Positions 1 through 11,375 of a stretch of 64,000 bases of DNA are shown piece by piece. This DNA comes from Omphiscola glabra. Taxonomy: Eukaryota; Mollusca; Gastropoda; Lymnaeidae. Position 1 is the first letter of the stretch; each line of letters begins with the position of its first letter. Location: contig OZ024794.1 of the NCBI GenBank assembly GCA_964017045.1, forward strand, positions 50,969,013 through 51,033,012, read 5' to 3'. A program made the translations under genes and the position numbers. The notes beneath the pieces were generated by a model that worked only from the letters and a program-made list of their open reading frames with translations, had not been told where the DNA came from and ran no database searches.

Positions 1-75
1 TGACAACATAAAGCGATGACGACATTGTTGAGCACATAAAGCGATGACGACATTGTTGACAACATAAAGCGATGA
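1..75. repeat. 28-bp tandem repeat, cut by the window edge
   Basis: Two full copies and one partial copy of a 28-bp unit (tgacaacataaagcgatgac.. then gacattgt). It probably extends to the left of the window. Confidence 0.85.
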
Positions 76-253
76 AATCACGTTCATGTTCTATTCCAAG
101 ACTTTTGTCTTTATTACGAGGTGCTACGGGATATTTACCACAAAAAAAATATTTAAATATTAGAAATTCAGTTCCACAGCTTAGAATGGCGATACATATT
201 TTGATATTTCATAGTTTGGCGATTTCGAAATATTTGTAGTTAAATATAACGAA

Positions 254-592
254 GTGGCTATTGGTACACGGCTACCAGAATTGAGAGGTTGGGATTAAAA
301 AAAACGATTTAAAATAAACTACTACAAATGACATCCGAATAGCATTGAGTTTAATGTGTCCCGGGTCCGAAAGGGGGCGCTGCGTGTCCGTGTACATTTT
401 GACTAATGCTATTCGGATGCCATTTGTAGTAGTTTATTTTAGTTAAAATGAAAAATTAAGATTACAAACGTATAGTACATTCAATTATCTTTCATTTGAT
501 ACCTCATTTGGTCTTACAAACCCAACAAAAATATTTTAAATCGTTTTTTTAATCTAAACCTCTCAATTCTGATACCTGTGTACCTATAGGTG
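254..592. mobile_element. nested palindromic MITE-like element
   Basis: The outer arms (about 258-310 and 538-588) are inverted copies carrying gaattgagaggtt and the aaaaaacgattt tract. The inner arms (311-346 and 405-441) are nearly perfect inverted copies (ctactacaaatg.catccgaat). The inner loop, 347-404, is GC-rich. A spacer of about 95 bp (442-537) sits on one side only. No coding capacity. Foldback or MITE-type origin is inferred from the structure. Confidence 0.7.
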
Positions 593-2109
593 CAGCCTAA
601 ATATAATGTTGAATCAAATATTAAGTATTAAAAAAAATAATCGATTCTGAATCTTTTGTTGAGGAGCAACGTAAACATTTTTTAGTATTACATTAGATTG
701 GTTAGTTGTCCAATTTTACTTTAGATGGGTTACATATTAAGTTGTCCCATTTTAATTCATTTTTTTCCATACTTATCATTGTGAAGGTCAGTAAACAACA
801 TTAAGTAATTGTATAGGATCCCCGAAATTACACTTTAAATACAATTTATAAGTACTCAGAGATTTTTAATGGGACAGTCATTCAGAACAAATTCTTTACT
901 TGCTGTTAAGAAAGCCTCAAAGTTTGTTTTTTTGACACATGGCATTTTTAAATTCTTCATTATTTGAAGAAATAAGAAAAAACTACAACACCTAAATGCT
1001 TAACAACATGATGAAAAGCCAAACATCTGTGTTGACCTCTATGGAGTTTTGATCATGGTCATCATAACGCTCATCAACGGCGATGGAAAAGGCCTCTAGG
1101 GGTCACCCTTGACCCGAAAAAGAAATGGACCCTAACCGTTTATCTCATCTGGCCGTTAAACAACGGGGTATTGGAGTCGATTCATTTGCATCGAATTGAT
1201 GTCCAGCTGCCGCTGGGGAAATCAAGTGCCAGCGATAAGAGTGTTCTGGAAGGATTTGCCCAGTTATGCACGCACCATCTAACGGTGGACCGTCCATTCC
1301 GACCGAATGCAAATCTTGATTCGTCTGATGGCTGTTATCACCAGGCCATGTACCTTAACCCTTTCTGTACGGCAGCTTTTAACAGCATTTACACGCCAAG
1401 GGGAAATCTCTCAAGTTTTCATTTTAACGACTTTTGTACCCAGCAGCTCTAATCTCCAAACCGCATAGCTAAGGTATTAACACGTGACACGTACAGTTTT
1501 AGTTACTCTCGCTATAGTGAGCTCCTTTATATTCCTTAAGGATTAAACGTTTGAACATATTAGGTGTTCTATACCCCAAAGTACATTTCCTTAACAAAAC
1601 ACCTACGTTGTAGATAACGTTATTAGGCTGACAGAGGTACAGAACTTAATTTCTGGAGAGTGGAGTGGCTTACTTTATAATAAATTAAGCTGCCCCCCTC
1701 CCACATTTCTGTCTCTCCCTCTCTCTTTCTCTCTCCTCCCCCCCCCCCCCCCCGCGTGTTTACCGGAGCGTTTCAATTTCATTTGGTATTAAAGATAGGA
1801 AACTACGCCATCCGTGGGTGTCACAGATAACTGGGTGGCTCTTTAAGATAGGAAGTCCGTCTCTTTCTGTCATGTAAAGTTAAAGACGGACTAGGTTACT
1901 GTTGCACATCTCTGAAAATTTGGATTACATGAAGGCTTACAAAAAATATATATATACTCCACACCCAAACCAATTCCCTACCTCAGTCTTTATCAAATAG
2001 TCAATTGGAAAAAGGTAAAACTCATAAACAGCTAACAGTGACAAAATGTACAGCCCAAACATCAATAAACAGTTTATGTAACATTTCTATCCCATTTTGT
2101 TGCATAGAG
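593..2109. other. non-repetitive intronic sequence, no gene recognised
   Basis: Mixed-complexity sequence with a poly(C) run near 1738-1753. A 93-codon open frame in 1171-1452 has no recognisable family, starts at a TTG and lies antisense to slit, so it is not called. The interval 1040-1460 contains two inverted octamer motifs (see findings). Confidence 0.5.
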
Positions 2110-2117
2110 GAATATTT

Positions 2118-2276
2118 CAGACCTGTTTACCCTCAAACTGTTAAAATCGTACAATATCATCACAAAAGCGTTCAATGCATTGTCTAAATAGTAAAAAAAA
2201 AAATATACATTATATAAAATGTATACACCTCAAAATCGTACATTGTACGCCAAAATCGTAAGAGTAAACAGGTCTG
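2118..2276. mobile_element. 159-bp TIR MITE with near-perfect 8-bp TSD
   Basis: The ends are cagacctgtttac and its exact inverted copy gtaaacaggtctg. The flanks are gaattatt-like 8-mers: gaatattt (2110-2117) and aaatattt (2277-2284), 7 of 8 identical. The 8-bp duplication points to a hAT-type or similar transposase. No coding capacity. Confidence 0.7.
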
Positions 2277-2284
2277 AAATATTT

Positions 2285-3150
2285 ACAGACCACGACTTGT
2301 GCTTTCAACGGTTAATAAATGCTGTCAATGAAACCTTGCAGTTCAACAAATCACCTACTTAGGGTTTTGTTCTTCAGCTGATACACCGCCCATCTCATAC
2401 GACCTCATGAAATCCGCTCAGTGACAAACAACAACAAAAAAAACACCTCCGAGACATAACAAAATAAATGTCCCCACTATTTCCTTTCATGACATCAATT
2501 CAAAATTCAAGCTTTCGTCTTCATCTTCTATCTTAGATGCTCTTGATATCTCTGGCTCTCTCTCTCTCGCTCTTTCCTTTACTCTGCATTCAGATAGTGT
2601 GTTTGCATTGTCAAATAAGGACTATAGAGTTACCTGCATTCCATTTCCCCAGAGAACGCCCTTTTTTTTTCTTTCTTACAGAGGCTTAAGCCTTTGTGTG
2701 AAAATGACATGGAATAATGCTCTTATAGCAAACCTGCACTCAGCGCTGCGGCCCGTAATCCGCATTCCTAAATTTTCACTGGCCTTAGCGCAGCAGTGAG
2801 ACGGGCTCCTGTTCCCCGTTTAGTTAACCTGTCCGTGAGGTAATAAAGATAGGATTCCCGTCCCCCGGCAGGATTTTTAATACTGTCTAAAATTGTCACA
2901 TTTTTTATTGTGCTGGCTGGGACAGTTTTACACCAGATAGCGCTCTGGAACACACAACAGGTACGGGGAATAAAAAGAAAAGAGAAGTTAAACCCACTAT
3001 TTTACTGATATCAATGATTCTAAATATTTTGAAAATGACGATCCCAGTAGTTTCTACGCCGTATCCCCGTCGATTCTCTTATCTCCCAGTTAATTCTCAT
3101 AGGCAGGTGCAAATAAATTCCCTTTATATACGTCATGTACCAGAACATGT
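2285..3150. other. intronic sequence, no gene recognised
   Basis: Only short open frames of about 60 codons, none resembling a known family. Pyrimidine-rich patches near 2550 and 2660. Confidence 0.5.
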
Positions 3151-3156
3151 TTTAAA

Positions 3157-3650
3157 CCATCTCCCAGTACATTCTCTAAGACATCTCTTAGTAAATTATC
3201 TAAGCGAGAACCCAGAAAATTCTCTAAGCCATTTTCCAGAAAATTCTCTAAGCCATTTCCAGCAAATTCTCTAAGCCGTTTCCAGCAAATTCTCTTAGCC
3301 ATTTCCAGCAAATTCTCTTAGCCATTTTCAGGAAATTCTCTAAGCCATTTTCCATCAAATTATCTAAGCCCTTTCCATCAAATTCTCTAAGCCATTTCCA
3401 GCAAGTTCTCTAAGCCATTTTCCAGGAAATTATCTAAGCCATTTCCAGGAAATTCTCTAAGCGAGAACTCAGCAAATTCTCTAAGTCATTTTCCAGCAAA
3501 TTCTCTAAGCCATTTTATTCAAATTCTGTAAGCCATTTTCCATCAAATTCTGTAAGTCATTTTCCAGCAAATTCTCTAAGCCATTTCCAGCAGATTCTCT
3601 GAGCCATTTTCCATGAAATTATCTAAGCCAGAACCCATAAAATCCTTTAA
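3157..3650. repeat. 24-bp minisatellite (ccattttccagcaaattctctaag type)
   Basis: About 20 diverged copies of a 24-bp unit containing attctctaagccattt and ccagcaaa, with single-base indels between units. The short open frames here come from the repeat. Confidence 0.85.
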
Positions 3651-4369
3651 AGGTGACATAATCAAGCTTGTGTCGTGTAAAAAAAACTTTAAAATAAAGT
3701 GTTGAAACTAGATGATAATGTGAAGACTAGACGTGACCAGAGATGCCGTGAGATCATCGTGTAGAGATTTGTCAAAGAAGTTTTCTGAGCTTTCATTTAA
3801 TTGCAAATACAATTTAAAAAAAAAAGAGTATGTAGGGTGGCATCGAACCCGATTTCTCTGTGACCCAAGTCATTGATTGATTGAATACTATTTTAACGCT
3901 TGTGTCCATGCTATTTTAGCATGTTCACAGCGCTCTAAATGTCCAAAGAAGTCATGTCGTTGACACGATCTTAACTGACAAGCCAGTTGGGACCCAATTC
4001 TTTTTTTGGTTTCCAAAGCAAAATAACTCGATTTATCGACTAAATGGGCATGGGAATATGCGAAATAAGTTAATGAGAAAATATTTACCATGGACCATGG
4101 CGAGTAATATTTCGTTTGTCACATCTCAAAAACAAAAACACCTCAGGGATTTGTTAAAGGAGTCACCACTAAATAAATACATAACACAAAAAAAAAAACC
4201 CGCTAACTCCTTTGGACAGAATTATGACCGAGATCTCCCATCCTGGTGGCCACGCCTGACAGTTGCCTATCACACAAGAGGGGGGGGGGGGGGAATAGCT
4301 GTGTTATGTGCGTGCCATCAGATAGACCAGTCATAAACACATTCACGCCGTCTCTCGACACCGACTTAC

Positions 4370-4441
4370 ATTGTTTGGATCTTCAGCAGAGGTGAGAAGG
4401 TACCATTCGCCAGGGACTGGATGTTGTTGTCGTAGAGAGAC
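4370..4441 (-). CDS. slit: slit exon: LRR 5 of domain 2 (SLYDNNI repeat)
   Basis: This 72-nt exon encodes SLYDNNIQSLANGTFSPLLK then IQT plus AT. The SLYDNNIQSLANGTF stretch agrees residue for residue with my memory of Drosophila Slit. The acceptor is ctcctcaacag and the donor is gtaagtcg. The exon that should follow (HLAQNPFICDC.., the second LRRCT) was looked for in 1-4369 and not seen, so the gene continues to the left of the window. Confidence 0.95.
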
Positions 4442-4670
4442 CTGTTGAGGAGAAAATATGGACTGCCGTGTACAAAGGCTTCAACACAAAGTGTCTTAGT
4501 GTTACATGATGTGGGTTTTTTTTTTTTTTTTGGGGGGGGGGGGGGGGGATAACAACGATATTACTGACACAAATTTTTATCTGATAAGTAAAAGAAGAAA
4601 AAAGAGAAATACTTAGTTGTAAAATGCCGTACAACACGGGGTTCCTGACCAGGGGTGACTAAACCCCTGG

Positions 4671-5098
4671 GGATGTGGGAGGCATTATCAGGGGTGTGGG
4701 AGGCATTATCAGGGGTGTGGGAGGCATTATCAGAGGTGTGGGAGGCCTTATCAGGGGCGTGGGAGGCCTTATCAGGGGCGTGGGAGGCATTATCAGGGGT
4801 GTGGGAGGCATTATCAGGGGTGTGGGAGGCATTATCAGGGGCGTGGGAGGCATTATCAGGGGTGTGTGAGGCATTATCAGGGGCGTGCGAGGCATTATCA
4901 GGGGCGTGGGAGGCATTATCAGGGGCGTGGGAGGCATTATCAGGGGCGTGGGAGGCATTATCAGGGGCGTGGGAGGCATTATCAGGGGTGTGGGAGGCAT
5001 TATCAGGGGCGTGGGAGGCATTATCAGGGGCGTGGGAGGCATTATCAGGGGCGTGGGAGGCATTATCAGGGGTTTCGGAGGCATTATCAGGGGTGCGG
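4671..5098. repeat. 21-bp G-rich minisatellite
   Basis: About 20 copies of gtgggaggcattatcagggg(t/c). The 21-bp period leaves several frames open on both strands (WEALSGA, GGIIRGV and MPPTPLI repeats), which explains the long open frames. Each unit has GGGG and GGG runs, so the plus strand could form G-quadruplexes. The array lies about 230 bp on the acceptor side of the last visible slit exon. Confidence 0.93.
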
Positions 5099-6001
5099 TG
5101 AGGCGCAGGAAATCAGATTATTTGAGGAGTAGCGGGAAAAATGTTTTAAAATCGAGTAGGGGGTGCGCGACATGTTTTGAAATCAAGAAGGGGTGCTGCT
5201 CTGTTAAAAAGTTTAAGACCCCTGCCGTGGAATGTTTGATGAATGGATCTGTGTACTATTTCATGTCTTATATAAGCATACTTATTTGTTTGTTCTAAAA
5301 ACAGAAAGCAGGCAAAACACCGTTTAAGAATACGATGTATTTAAAATTTATAAAATATTGAAAAAGAAACAACAAAGATCTAAATTGGGACTTCGCATGT
5401 TTATTTTATTTTTTGTATTCAAGAATGGTTTGAGGATAAGGAGAGGTCTTTACTATGAAGGTTCTAACATCTTAGAGTAAGACGCTTAGGAATTCTTTTA
5501 ATGGGGTGTAATAAAGCTGGCACAAGAGAGTAAAGATGTACAGCCATACAGTATTCGATTTGAGTAGTAGCCCTGACTGGAATTTTTTTTGGGTTTAAAG
5601 TGAGGCACAGTTGCTCAGTTCTTCATCACTGTTCTATCGTCCTTGTCCATTTGATCAAATGGCAAGACTTAGTCAAAACGACTGGAAATAAACCAGGATT
5701 CAGAAGACGACCGGTAGTGTCTCGCTGTGCCTGTGCTCTTTATGCCTTTTACGTCACAGGAGATGTCGCAATTTTCGTTGTGTCAATGTCATACCACATA
5801 CGGGACTCCATCTCCGGGCCTTCTTTCGGAGTTTGCCTTCTCTTAGACGAGTTGCCATCCAAAGTTGACGAGTTCCACCCGACCGGGGTGCTAGAGACCT
5901 TTTCTGGGGAGTGAACTCCAGTCCACTAGCTTTGGATCTGACTCAGTTTAGGACGCTCTCGGCCACGTCACAGTATCCTTATATTCACACAAGTTTAAAG
6001 T
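5099..6001. other. intronic sequence, no gene recognised
   Basis: No exon-like splice signals were found. A 104-codon open frame at 5600-5914 (plus) has no recognisable domain and is probably chance. Confidence 0.5.
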
Positions 6002-6165
6002 AATTCAAGTGACTGCTAAAAATCCATCCATGAATTCAGGTGGCTGCTAAAAATCCATCCATGAATTCAAGTGGCTGCTAAAAATCAATCCATGAATTCA
6101 AGTGGCTGCTAAAAATCCATCCATGAAGTCAAGTGGCGGCTAAAAATCCATCCATAAATTCAAAC
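6002..6165. repeat. 31-bp tandem repeat, about 5 copies
   Basis: Unit aattcaagtggctgctaaaa followed by atccatccatg, with few substitutions. Confidence 0.9.
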
Positions 6166-6641
6166 TCTATTGCAATAACCATCGAGTTATGTAGGGGAGG
6201 AAACTGAGAATTAGTGTTTGTAGGAGACTGATGTGGATGCTGAAAGGTGGTCTCCTTAAGCACCTGTGCCACAAATCTTGAAAATTTAGCACACAGAATA
6301 TGGTGAAAGTAACAAAAAAGAATCCTCTTTCCTCTTTCTTTACATTTAAAATCAAATTATATAATTTTCCAAAGAGCAATCAGTGCAGAAGAATTGTATC
6401 TTGCCTTATTCAATTCTCTGGACAGATAACAACTATGACGCAGAAAGTTAACATTAACAATTGTTTTTAATTCGCCACATCTCAAAAAAGTGTGTGGGTA
6501 TGTGGGGGGCGGGGGTGTTGGGGGTGGGTGGGATGGTGGTGCTCGGAGGTACAGCAGGTAGAAACTTAGAGAAGGGGACAAAGTCCAACTCCCCTTAACA
6601 ACAACTCTTAAAAGTAAAAAAAAAAGAATATATAGACTTAC

Positions 6642-6713
6642 AGTAGATTGAGATTTGATAGGTCCTTGAAGGCATCAACTCTCACACAACTGATCTTGTT
6701 GGCATTCAACAGT
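6642..6713 (-). CDS. slit: slit exon: LRR 4 of domain 2 (LLNANKI repeat)
   Basis: This 72-nt exon encodes LLNANKISCVRVDAFKDLSN then LNL plus two bases. The LLNANKI.C.R.DAF.DL motif is a Slit signature. The acceptor is aatccacag and the donor is gtaagtct. The leftover CT joins the G opening the next exon to give Leu, so the protein reads ..NLNLL-SLYDNN... Confidence 0.95.
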
Positions 6714-7079
6714 CTGTGGATTTAGAAATAACACACTTACACAAAAAAAGCGTTGAACATATCACCAAATAAAAAAAAGTGCATTTAAAAGAGGTCCACC
6801 AAAATAACATGAACGATCAATAGCGCAGAGCTATACATTAAATATATACTTAATTTTAATTGTAATTAATCGCCGCCCTACATTCAATACAACAATTTTG
6901 CGGTTAATTTATAACACTGAGTGTCTTGGTTATGGAAAGTAAAATCTCCCCCCCCCCCCACCCTCGGGACAAAGCCCGAATTGAGGCGCCTCTTCACCAC
7001 CCCCGCCCCACAAAAAAAAGTTTATTTAAATACACGGGGGAAATGACGATTATCATGTCCAATGAAGATGGCGACCCCG

Positions 7080-7092
7080 GGGGGGGGGGGGC
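7080..7092. repeat. poly(G) tract
   Basis: One of many G or C homopolymers of 10 to 16 bases in the window; others lie near 1738, 4281, 4533, 6949, 7330, 11896, 13120, 13323, 14470, 15915, 16669, 17645, 33400, 35720, 36830, 39437, 45396, 46106 and 47983. Confidence 0.8.
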
Positions 7093-7504
7093 AGATGCTC
7101 CCCTTCGCACGACCCTGCTGCGGTTAGGTAAAGATTTTTATATACAGGAAAGTAATTATGAAACCCAAGAGAAGAAAAAACGAGGCGACGTCATACTTTG
7201 ATGTAACTAAGCCAGTCCTCAATTTGTTAGTCATCAAATTGAAAGACTAATTTTTAGCAACACAACATGATCAAGTTCTGTTTTAACTATTATAGCTTTC
7301 GTAAACAAATTTTAGTGGAGCTGTGTATCGGGGGGGGGGGGGAGGGTGGGGGTGGGGCCGTGAAGGTTGAATGAGGTACTGGGTATGTGAACGTTTTCTA
7401 CCCTACTTGAGACTCACGGGCGGTAAGCATCGAGTTACGGGATTGGCCTTTTGCTGAAGTGACAGCCTAATCGGCGATTTATTTGAACCTGGTGGTGTGT
7501 GTCT

Positions 7505-7790
7505 GAGAGATGGAGAGGAGATGGAAAGAGAACGACGGGGGAAGGGAGCGACGGAAAAGGGAGAGACAGAGGAAGGAGAGGGATAAGTGGAGCCCCAGAG
7601 AAAAGGAAGAGAAACAGAAAAGGGAAAGGCAAAGGAGGGGAAAAGCTGAGAAAGGGAGATGGGGAAAGAGAGAGACAGAGAAAGTGAGAGACAGAAAAAG
7701 GGGAGACAGAGAAAGGAAGAGACAGAAAGAGGGAGATTGAGAGAGGTAACAAGAGAGAGGGAGATGGGGAGCAATAGGACAGAAATATCC
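7505..7790. repeat. purine-rich (GA-rich) tract
   Basis: A stretch of nearly pure G and A on the plus strand (gagacagagaaag-type), with long low-complexity open frames on both strands (RER/KGR on plus, SLSLPF on minus). It could form triplex or H-DNA. No gene. Confidence 0.85.
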
Positions 7791-8242
7791 AATGAGCTTT
7801 TAAAAAAGATAGAGAACAAAGGGGAAACAAAATTATAGGGGACCAAATCAGAGATATTGATCTCTGATATATCAAGAGTATAAGATTGAATGATGGAAAC
7901 AAGAATAGGATAGATACAGAGATAAGTGTTAGTTTAATGGAGTTACAAGGATTTAACAATACACAGAGGGACGAGATCAGTTGATGGCGATGCCAAGATG
8001 TACGGTCCGGTCAGGTAAAAGAAGGTTGTGGTCAGACCCCTCCTATCCCCAGCCCATCTCTTGTAGCCAAGACGTCATGATGGCAATCGACATTTGGTTT
8101 TAAAAAAAAGCACACCGACTGCAACGTCACCACACTGTGTACACGTAATCACACACTACTTGGTACATAAAATCATAAAATTTTATAAACAAAAAAAAAA
8201 CAAAAAATAAAAGTATTTAAAACGAAAACTGTCACTACTTAC

Positions 8243-8314
8243 AAGAGTTGAAGGGAGGCTAGTCCATTAAAAATCCCAGGAGGGAGTTCTTTGATCTTGT
8301 TGCCGTAGAGAACT
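8243..8314 (-). CDS. slit: slit exon: LRR 3 of domain 2 (VLYGNKI repeat)
   Basis: This 72-nt exon encodes VLYGNKIKELPPGIFNGLAS then LQL plus two bases. It is nearly identical to the VLYGNKI.ELP..F.GL repeat of Drosophila and vertebrate Slits. The conserved Tyr of LYGNK lies on the concave face used for Robo contact. The acceptor is chosen as cgtgacag; a second AG two bases downstream would shift the frame. The donor is gtaagtag. Confidence 0.95.
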
Positions 8315-9032
8315 CTGTCACGTGACAGAAAACAAATTGCATGAGATAAACATGGCGCCATTGATAAATTCATAAGATATGTTGACTTTTTTAAGTGAGG
8401 GAGATAGAGACAAAGATGAAGTAGCAAGCGTATAGATTTAACAGCGATTATAATTTTATTTTTTTCATCTTCTTAGTAGTAAAACATCAATAGAAATTAC
8501 AATCTCTAAATGTGTTAAGACAAAAGGAAGAAGTTCTTAAAACGTGTCCCCCCCCCACCCCCACCAAACCTCCCTTTCACCGTTCTTAAATTTATCAGAG
8601 GCTTCAAGAATTCTTTAAAAAATTTAAGAAGAAAACAAAAAAGACGGGTTTTCGTTGACAAAACTGCCTACTAAATATTATATATATTATAAAACGCAAA
8701 AAGTTGATATGTTTGGCCCCACCTCTCCCCTTATAACGTTATATAGAGTTTCCATTGAACACCCCATTAATATTGTAGAGCGTTCCTACCAACCACCCCC
8801 TCCCAGGTAGAACCGAATAAAGTCCAAATTCGAATCAAGCAAAGTTAGAATAGTTTCGTTTCTTTTTACAAACAGTTTGCTCATTATTTAAAGCAAAAAC
8901 AACATTCTAGTTTTTATTTTTTTTAATAATCTGGGCAAATTTAATACATTTCAAAAAAGCAGAATTTTTGCAAAATATAAAAATTAGTTTACAAAAAAAC
9001 AACAACAATTAATAAAAAAGAATAACATTGCT

Positions 9033-9385
9033 CTCTACCATCCCCATCCCCACCCGCGACATCCCACCCGTCCCATCCCCACCCCCATCCTCCAATCCCC
9101 CACACCATCCGCCCCATCCCCACATCATCTCCCACCCCATTCCCCAACCCACCCAATATCCACCCCATCCGTCCCTTCCACCCCATCCCCACCCATCCAC
9201 CCCATCTCCCACACTATCCACCCCATCCCCCAATCCCCCACCTCATCTTTCACACCATCCCCACACCACCCAATATCTACACCAACCGTCCCTTCAACCC
9301 CATCCCCACCCATCCACCCCATCTCCCACACCATCCACCCTATCCCCACCCCCACCCGATATAACCCAAAATAACAAAATGATGC
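9033..9385. repeat. pyrimidine/A-rich ccatccccaccc low-complexity tract
   Basis: Degenerate repeats of ccatccccaccc and catctccca. The Pro- and His-rich plus frames and Gly/Trp/Met-rich minus frames are products of base composition. Confidence 0.85.
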
Positions 9386-9545
9386 CCCCCCCCTTACCCC
9401 CTTGACGTCATATAATGCTCACGTACCCATTGGGTCCATTGACCAAAACGGGTTCAGAACCTCTGATAAGAAAGCAAACCATATACACGTGAGCAAGTAA
9501 GACTCTACAGCGGTGGCAGAGTTATCGGTCTCCTTTAGTACTTAC

Positions 9546-9617
9546 AGCGAACTCAGTGAGTGAAGGCCGGAGAAGGCGTCTGGTGCAATGTAGGCAATCT
9601 GATTGTTGCCAAGATCT
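9546..9617 (-). CDS. slit: slit exon: LRR 2 of domain 2
   Basis: This 72-nt exon encodes DLGNNQIAYIAPDAFSGLHS then LSS plus two bases. It matches the Slit repeat DLSNNQISELAPDAF. The acceptor is ctctctctcag and the donor is gtaagtac. The intron to the previous exon is the shortest in the window, about 0.58 kb. Confidence 0.94.
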
Positions 9618-9734
9618 CTGAGAGAGAGGAAAGAGAAGTAACATTGGACGTTGTAACAATCATGTAGTGATGGGCTTGGATATCAAAATATTGCTTTTTT
9701 TTAATTTAAAAAAAATAGAAGCCCACCCCTTGGT

Positions 9735-9880
9735 AATTATGGATTATTTTAAAATTATGGATTACCTTAAAAGTATGGATTATTTTAAAATTATGGATTA
9801 TTTTAAAATTATGGATTATCTTAAAATTATAGATTATCTTAAAATTATGGATTATTTTAAAACTATGGATTATCTTAAAT
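9735..9880. repeat. 18-bp AT-rich tandem repeat
   Basis: About 8 copies of aattatggattattttaa with t/c and g/a variants. The 18-bp period keeps a frame open (MDYFKI repeats); not a gene. Confidence 0.9.
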
Positions 9881-10201
9881 TAAGGGGAAGTCATAGAGCA
9901 AAGCATTTTAAAATTAAATTAATCATGACTTAAAAGAAGACATGAAGGATTATGGAATTTCATGAAAATTGACACCATAGAAGATGTTTTATTTTTGTTA
10001 CAAGCGTTTAGTTTATACTAAAGCCACATGGTTTTTGTAACCTATTGTCCACTGGTGGTCACCAAGCACTACTTGGTTTTTTCAACATTTTGAAAATTAT
10101 GTTAATTGGACTGATTCAGATATTTATCTGATTTCATGCATGCACATATGCAACTGATTAAATGAACGGAATGTAACAAAGTAAAGGTACAAAGTTCTTA
10201 C

Positions 10202-10273
10202 ATTCTTTTCAAATTGCTCAAGTCTGCGAACGCCCTGGCATGGATCTGTGTGATATGATTTTCTTCAAGACGT
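10202..10273 (-). CDS. slit: slit exon: LRR 1 of domain 2
   Basis: This 72-nt exon encodes RLEENHITQIHARAFADLSN then LKR plus two bases (AT). It corresponds to RLEQNTIKVIPPGAF in vertebrate Slit2. The acceptor is aaatatttcag and the donor is gtaagaac. It joins the preceding LRRNT exon as ..VE-I-RLEEN.. and the following exon as ..LKR-I-DLGNN... Domain 2 is the region that binds the first immunoglobulin domain of Robo. Confidence 0.93.
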
Positions 10274-10504
10274 CTGAAATATTTTTAAAAAAGGAAAAAA
10301 AAAAAAGATGAAAATAAAGGTGAAGGTGAGAAAGAATAACAATGTGTTCCATTCATCCACTGCTCGGGTTTAGTTTGTACACCTGTGCTCTATCACCTGA
10401 TCTCTACCTGACTTGGAGAACGTACAGGTGAGACGCGAGTGCGTTAAGTGTGTATGCATGTTTTTATTGCCACCCTAGAATAAAACTGCTCATCAAAATT
10501 TTCC

Positions 10505-10705
10505 GCCGGTCTGTGTTTTTCTTTCTTCTGTCTGTCGTCCTGTCTGTCTGTCGTCCTGTCTGTCTGTCCTGTCTGTCTGTCCTGTATGTCTGTCCTGTCT
10601 GTCTGTCCTGTCTGTCTGTCCCCCTGCCTGTCCTCCTGTCTGTGCGCCGGTCTGTAGTTTTTCTCCTTCTGTGCTTCTGGCTATCCTCCTGTCTGTCCGC
10701 CGACC
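10505..10705. repeat. tctgtctgtc-type microsatellite region
   Basis: Imperfect (TCTG)n and cctgtctgtc repeats. The Ser/Cys/Val-rich frame is an artefact of the repeat. Confidence 0.85.
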
Positions 10706-11167
10706 TGTCCATGTGTTTGTTTTGGTGCACAGTTGTTAGATGTTCTAAAAAAGTTGTAAAAAGCTGTTGATCTATCCACACGTTGCTGTTTTGTGTCTGA
10801 CTTACACACTTAACAGTTCTCATTTTAAACATATAATTTATATTAAAAACACGTTTTGCGCCTTGTTGCCTTGCAGACACTGGTTGAAGTCTCTATCGAA
10901 ATGAAAACTCGAGATTTGAAACAGTATCAATTTTTTTTTTTTTTTTTTTAAATTCAGTAGAGAAAAAATAGATACAAATTATAGAGAAACACTTAACTGC
11001 AAGTGTTTTAGAGTATTCGGTTTTGTCTAAGTTGTTTCAGCTATAAATTGATATCGGTTAGCGTTTTATAATCACAAAGTCAACTATTTTTAAATCATTT
11101 TTTTTTTATATACAGGAGTGGAGTATCTCCTAATATTGTTTATAGGTGACAATTAGCGTGTGTAACT

Positions 11168-11375
11168 GGCCTTACGGTCTTCGTCGAACTGGCAGAGACT
11201 GAATCGTAGGCCTTACGGCCTAAGTCAAACTGGCAGAGACTGAATCGTAGGCCCTACGGCCTAAGTCAAACTGGCAGAGACTGAATCGCAGGCCTTACGG
11301 TCTAAGTCAAACTGGCAGAGACTGAATCGTAGGTCTTACGGCCTAAGTCAAAATGGCAGATATTAAACCGTAAGT
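11168..11375. repeat. 41-bp tandem repeat, about 5 copies
   Basis: Unit gccttacggcctaagtcaaa followed by ctggcagagactgaatcgtag. The last copy is diverged. Confidence 0.9.

Noticed and set aside
1171..1452. 93-residue open frame
   Set aside because: Begins with TTG, lies antisense in a slit intron and resembles no family I know.
1..4369. Second LRRCT exon of slit (HLAQNPFICDC..)
   Set aside because: Searched on the minus strand by eye for the CDC motif and not found; it presumably lies left of the window.
7403..7959. Hydrophobic Ser/Leu/Pro-rich minus-strand frames of 147-174 codons
   Set aside because: Product of the purine-rich tract on the plus strand.
9028..9405. Pro/His-rich protein
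   Set aside because: Low-complexity ccatcccc tract, open on both strands.
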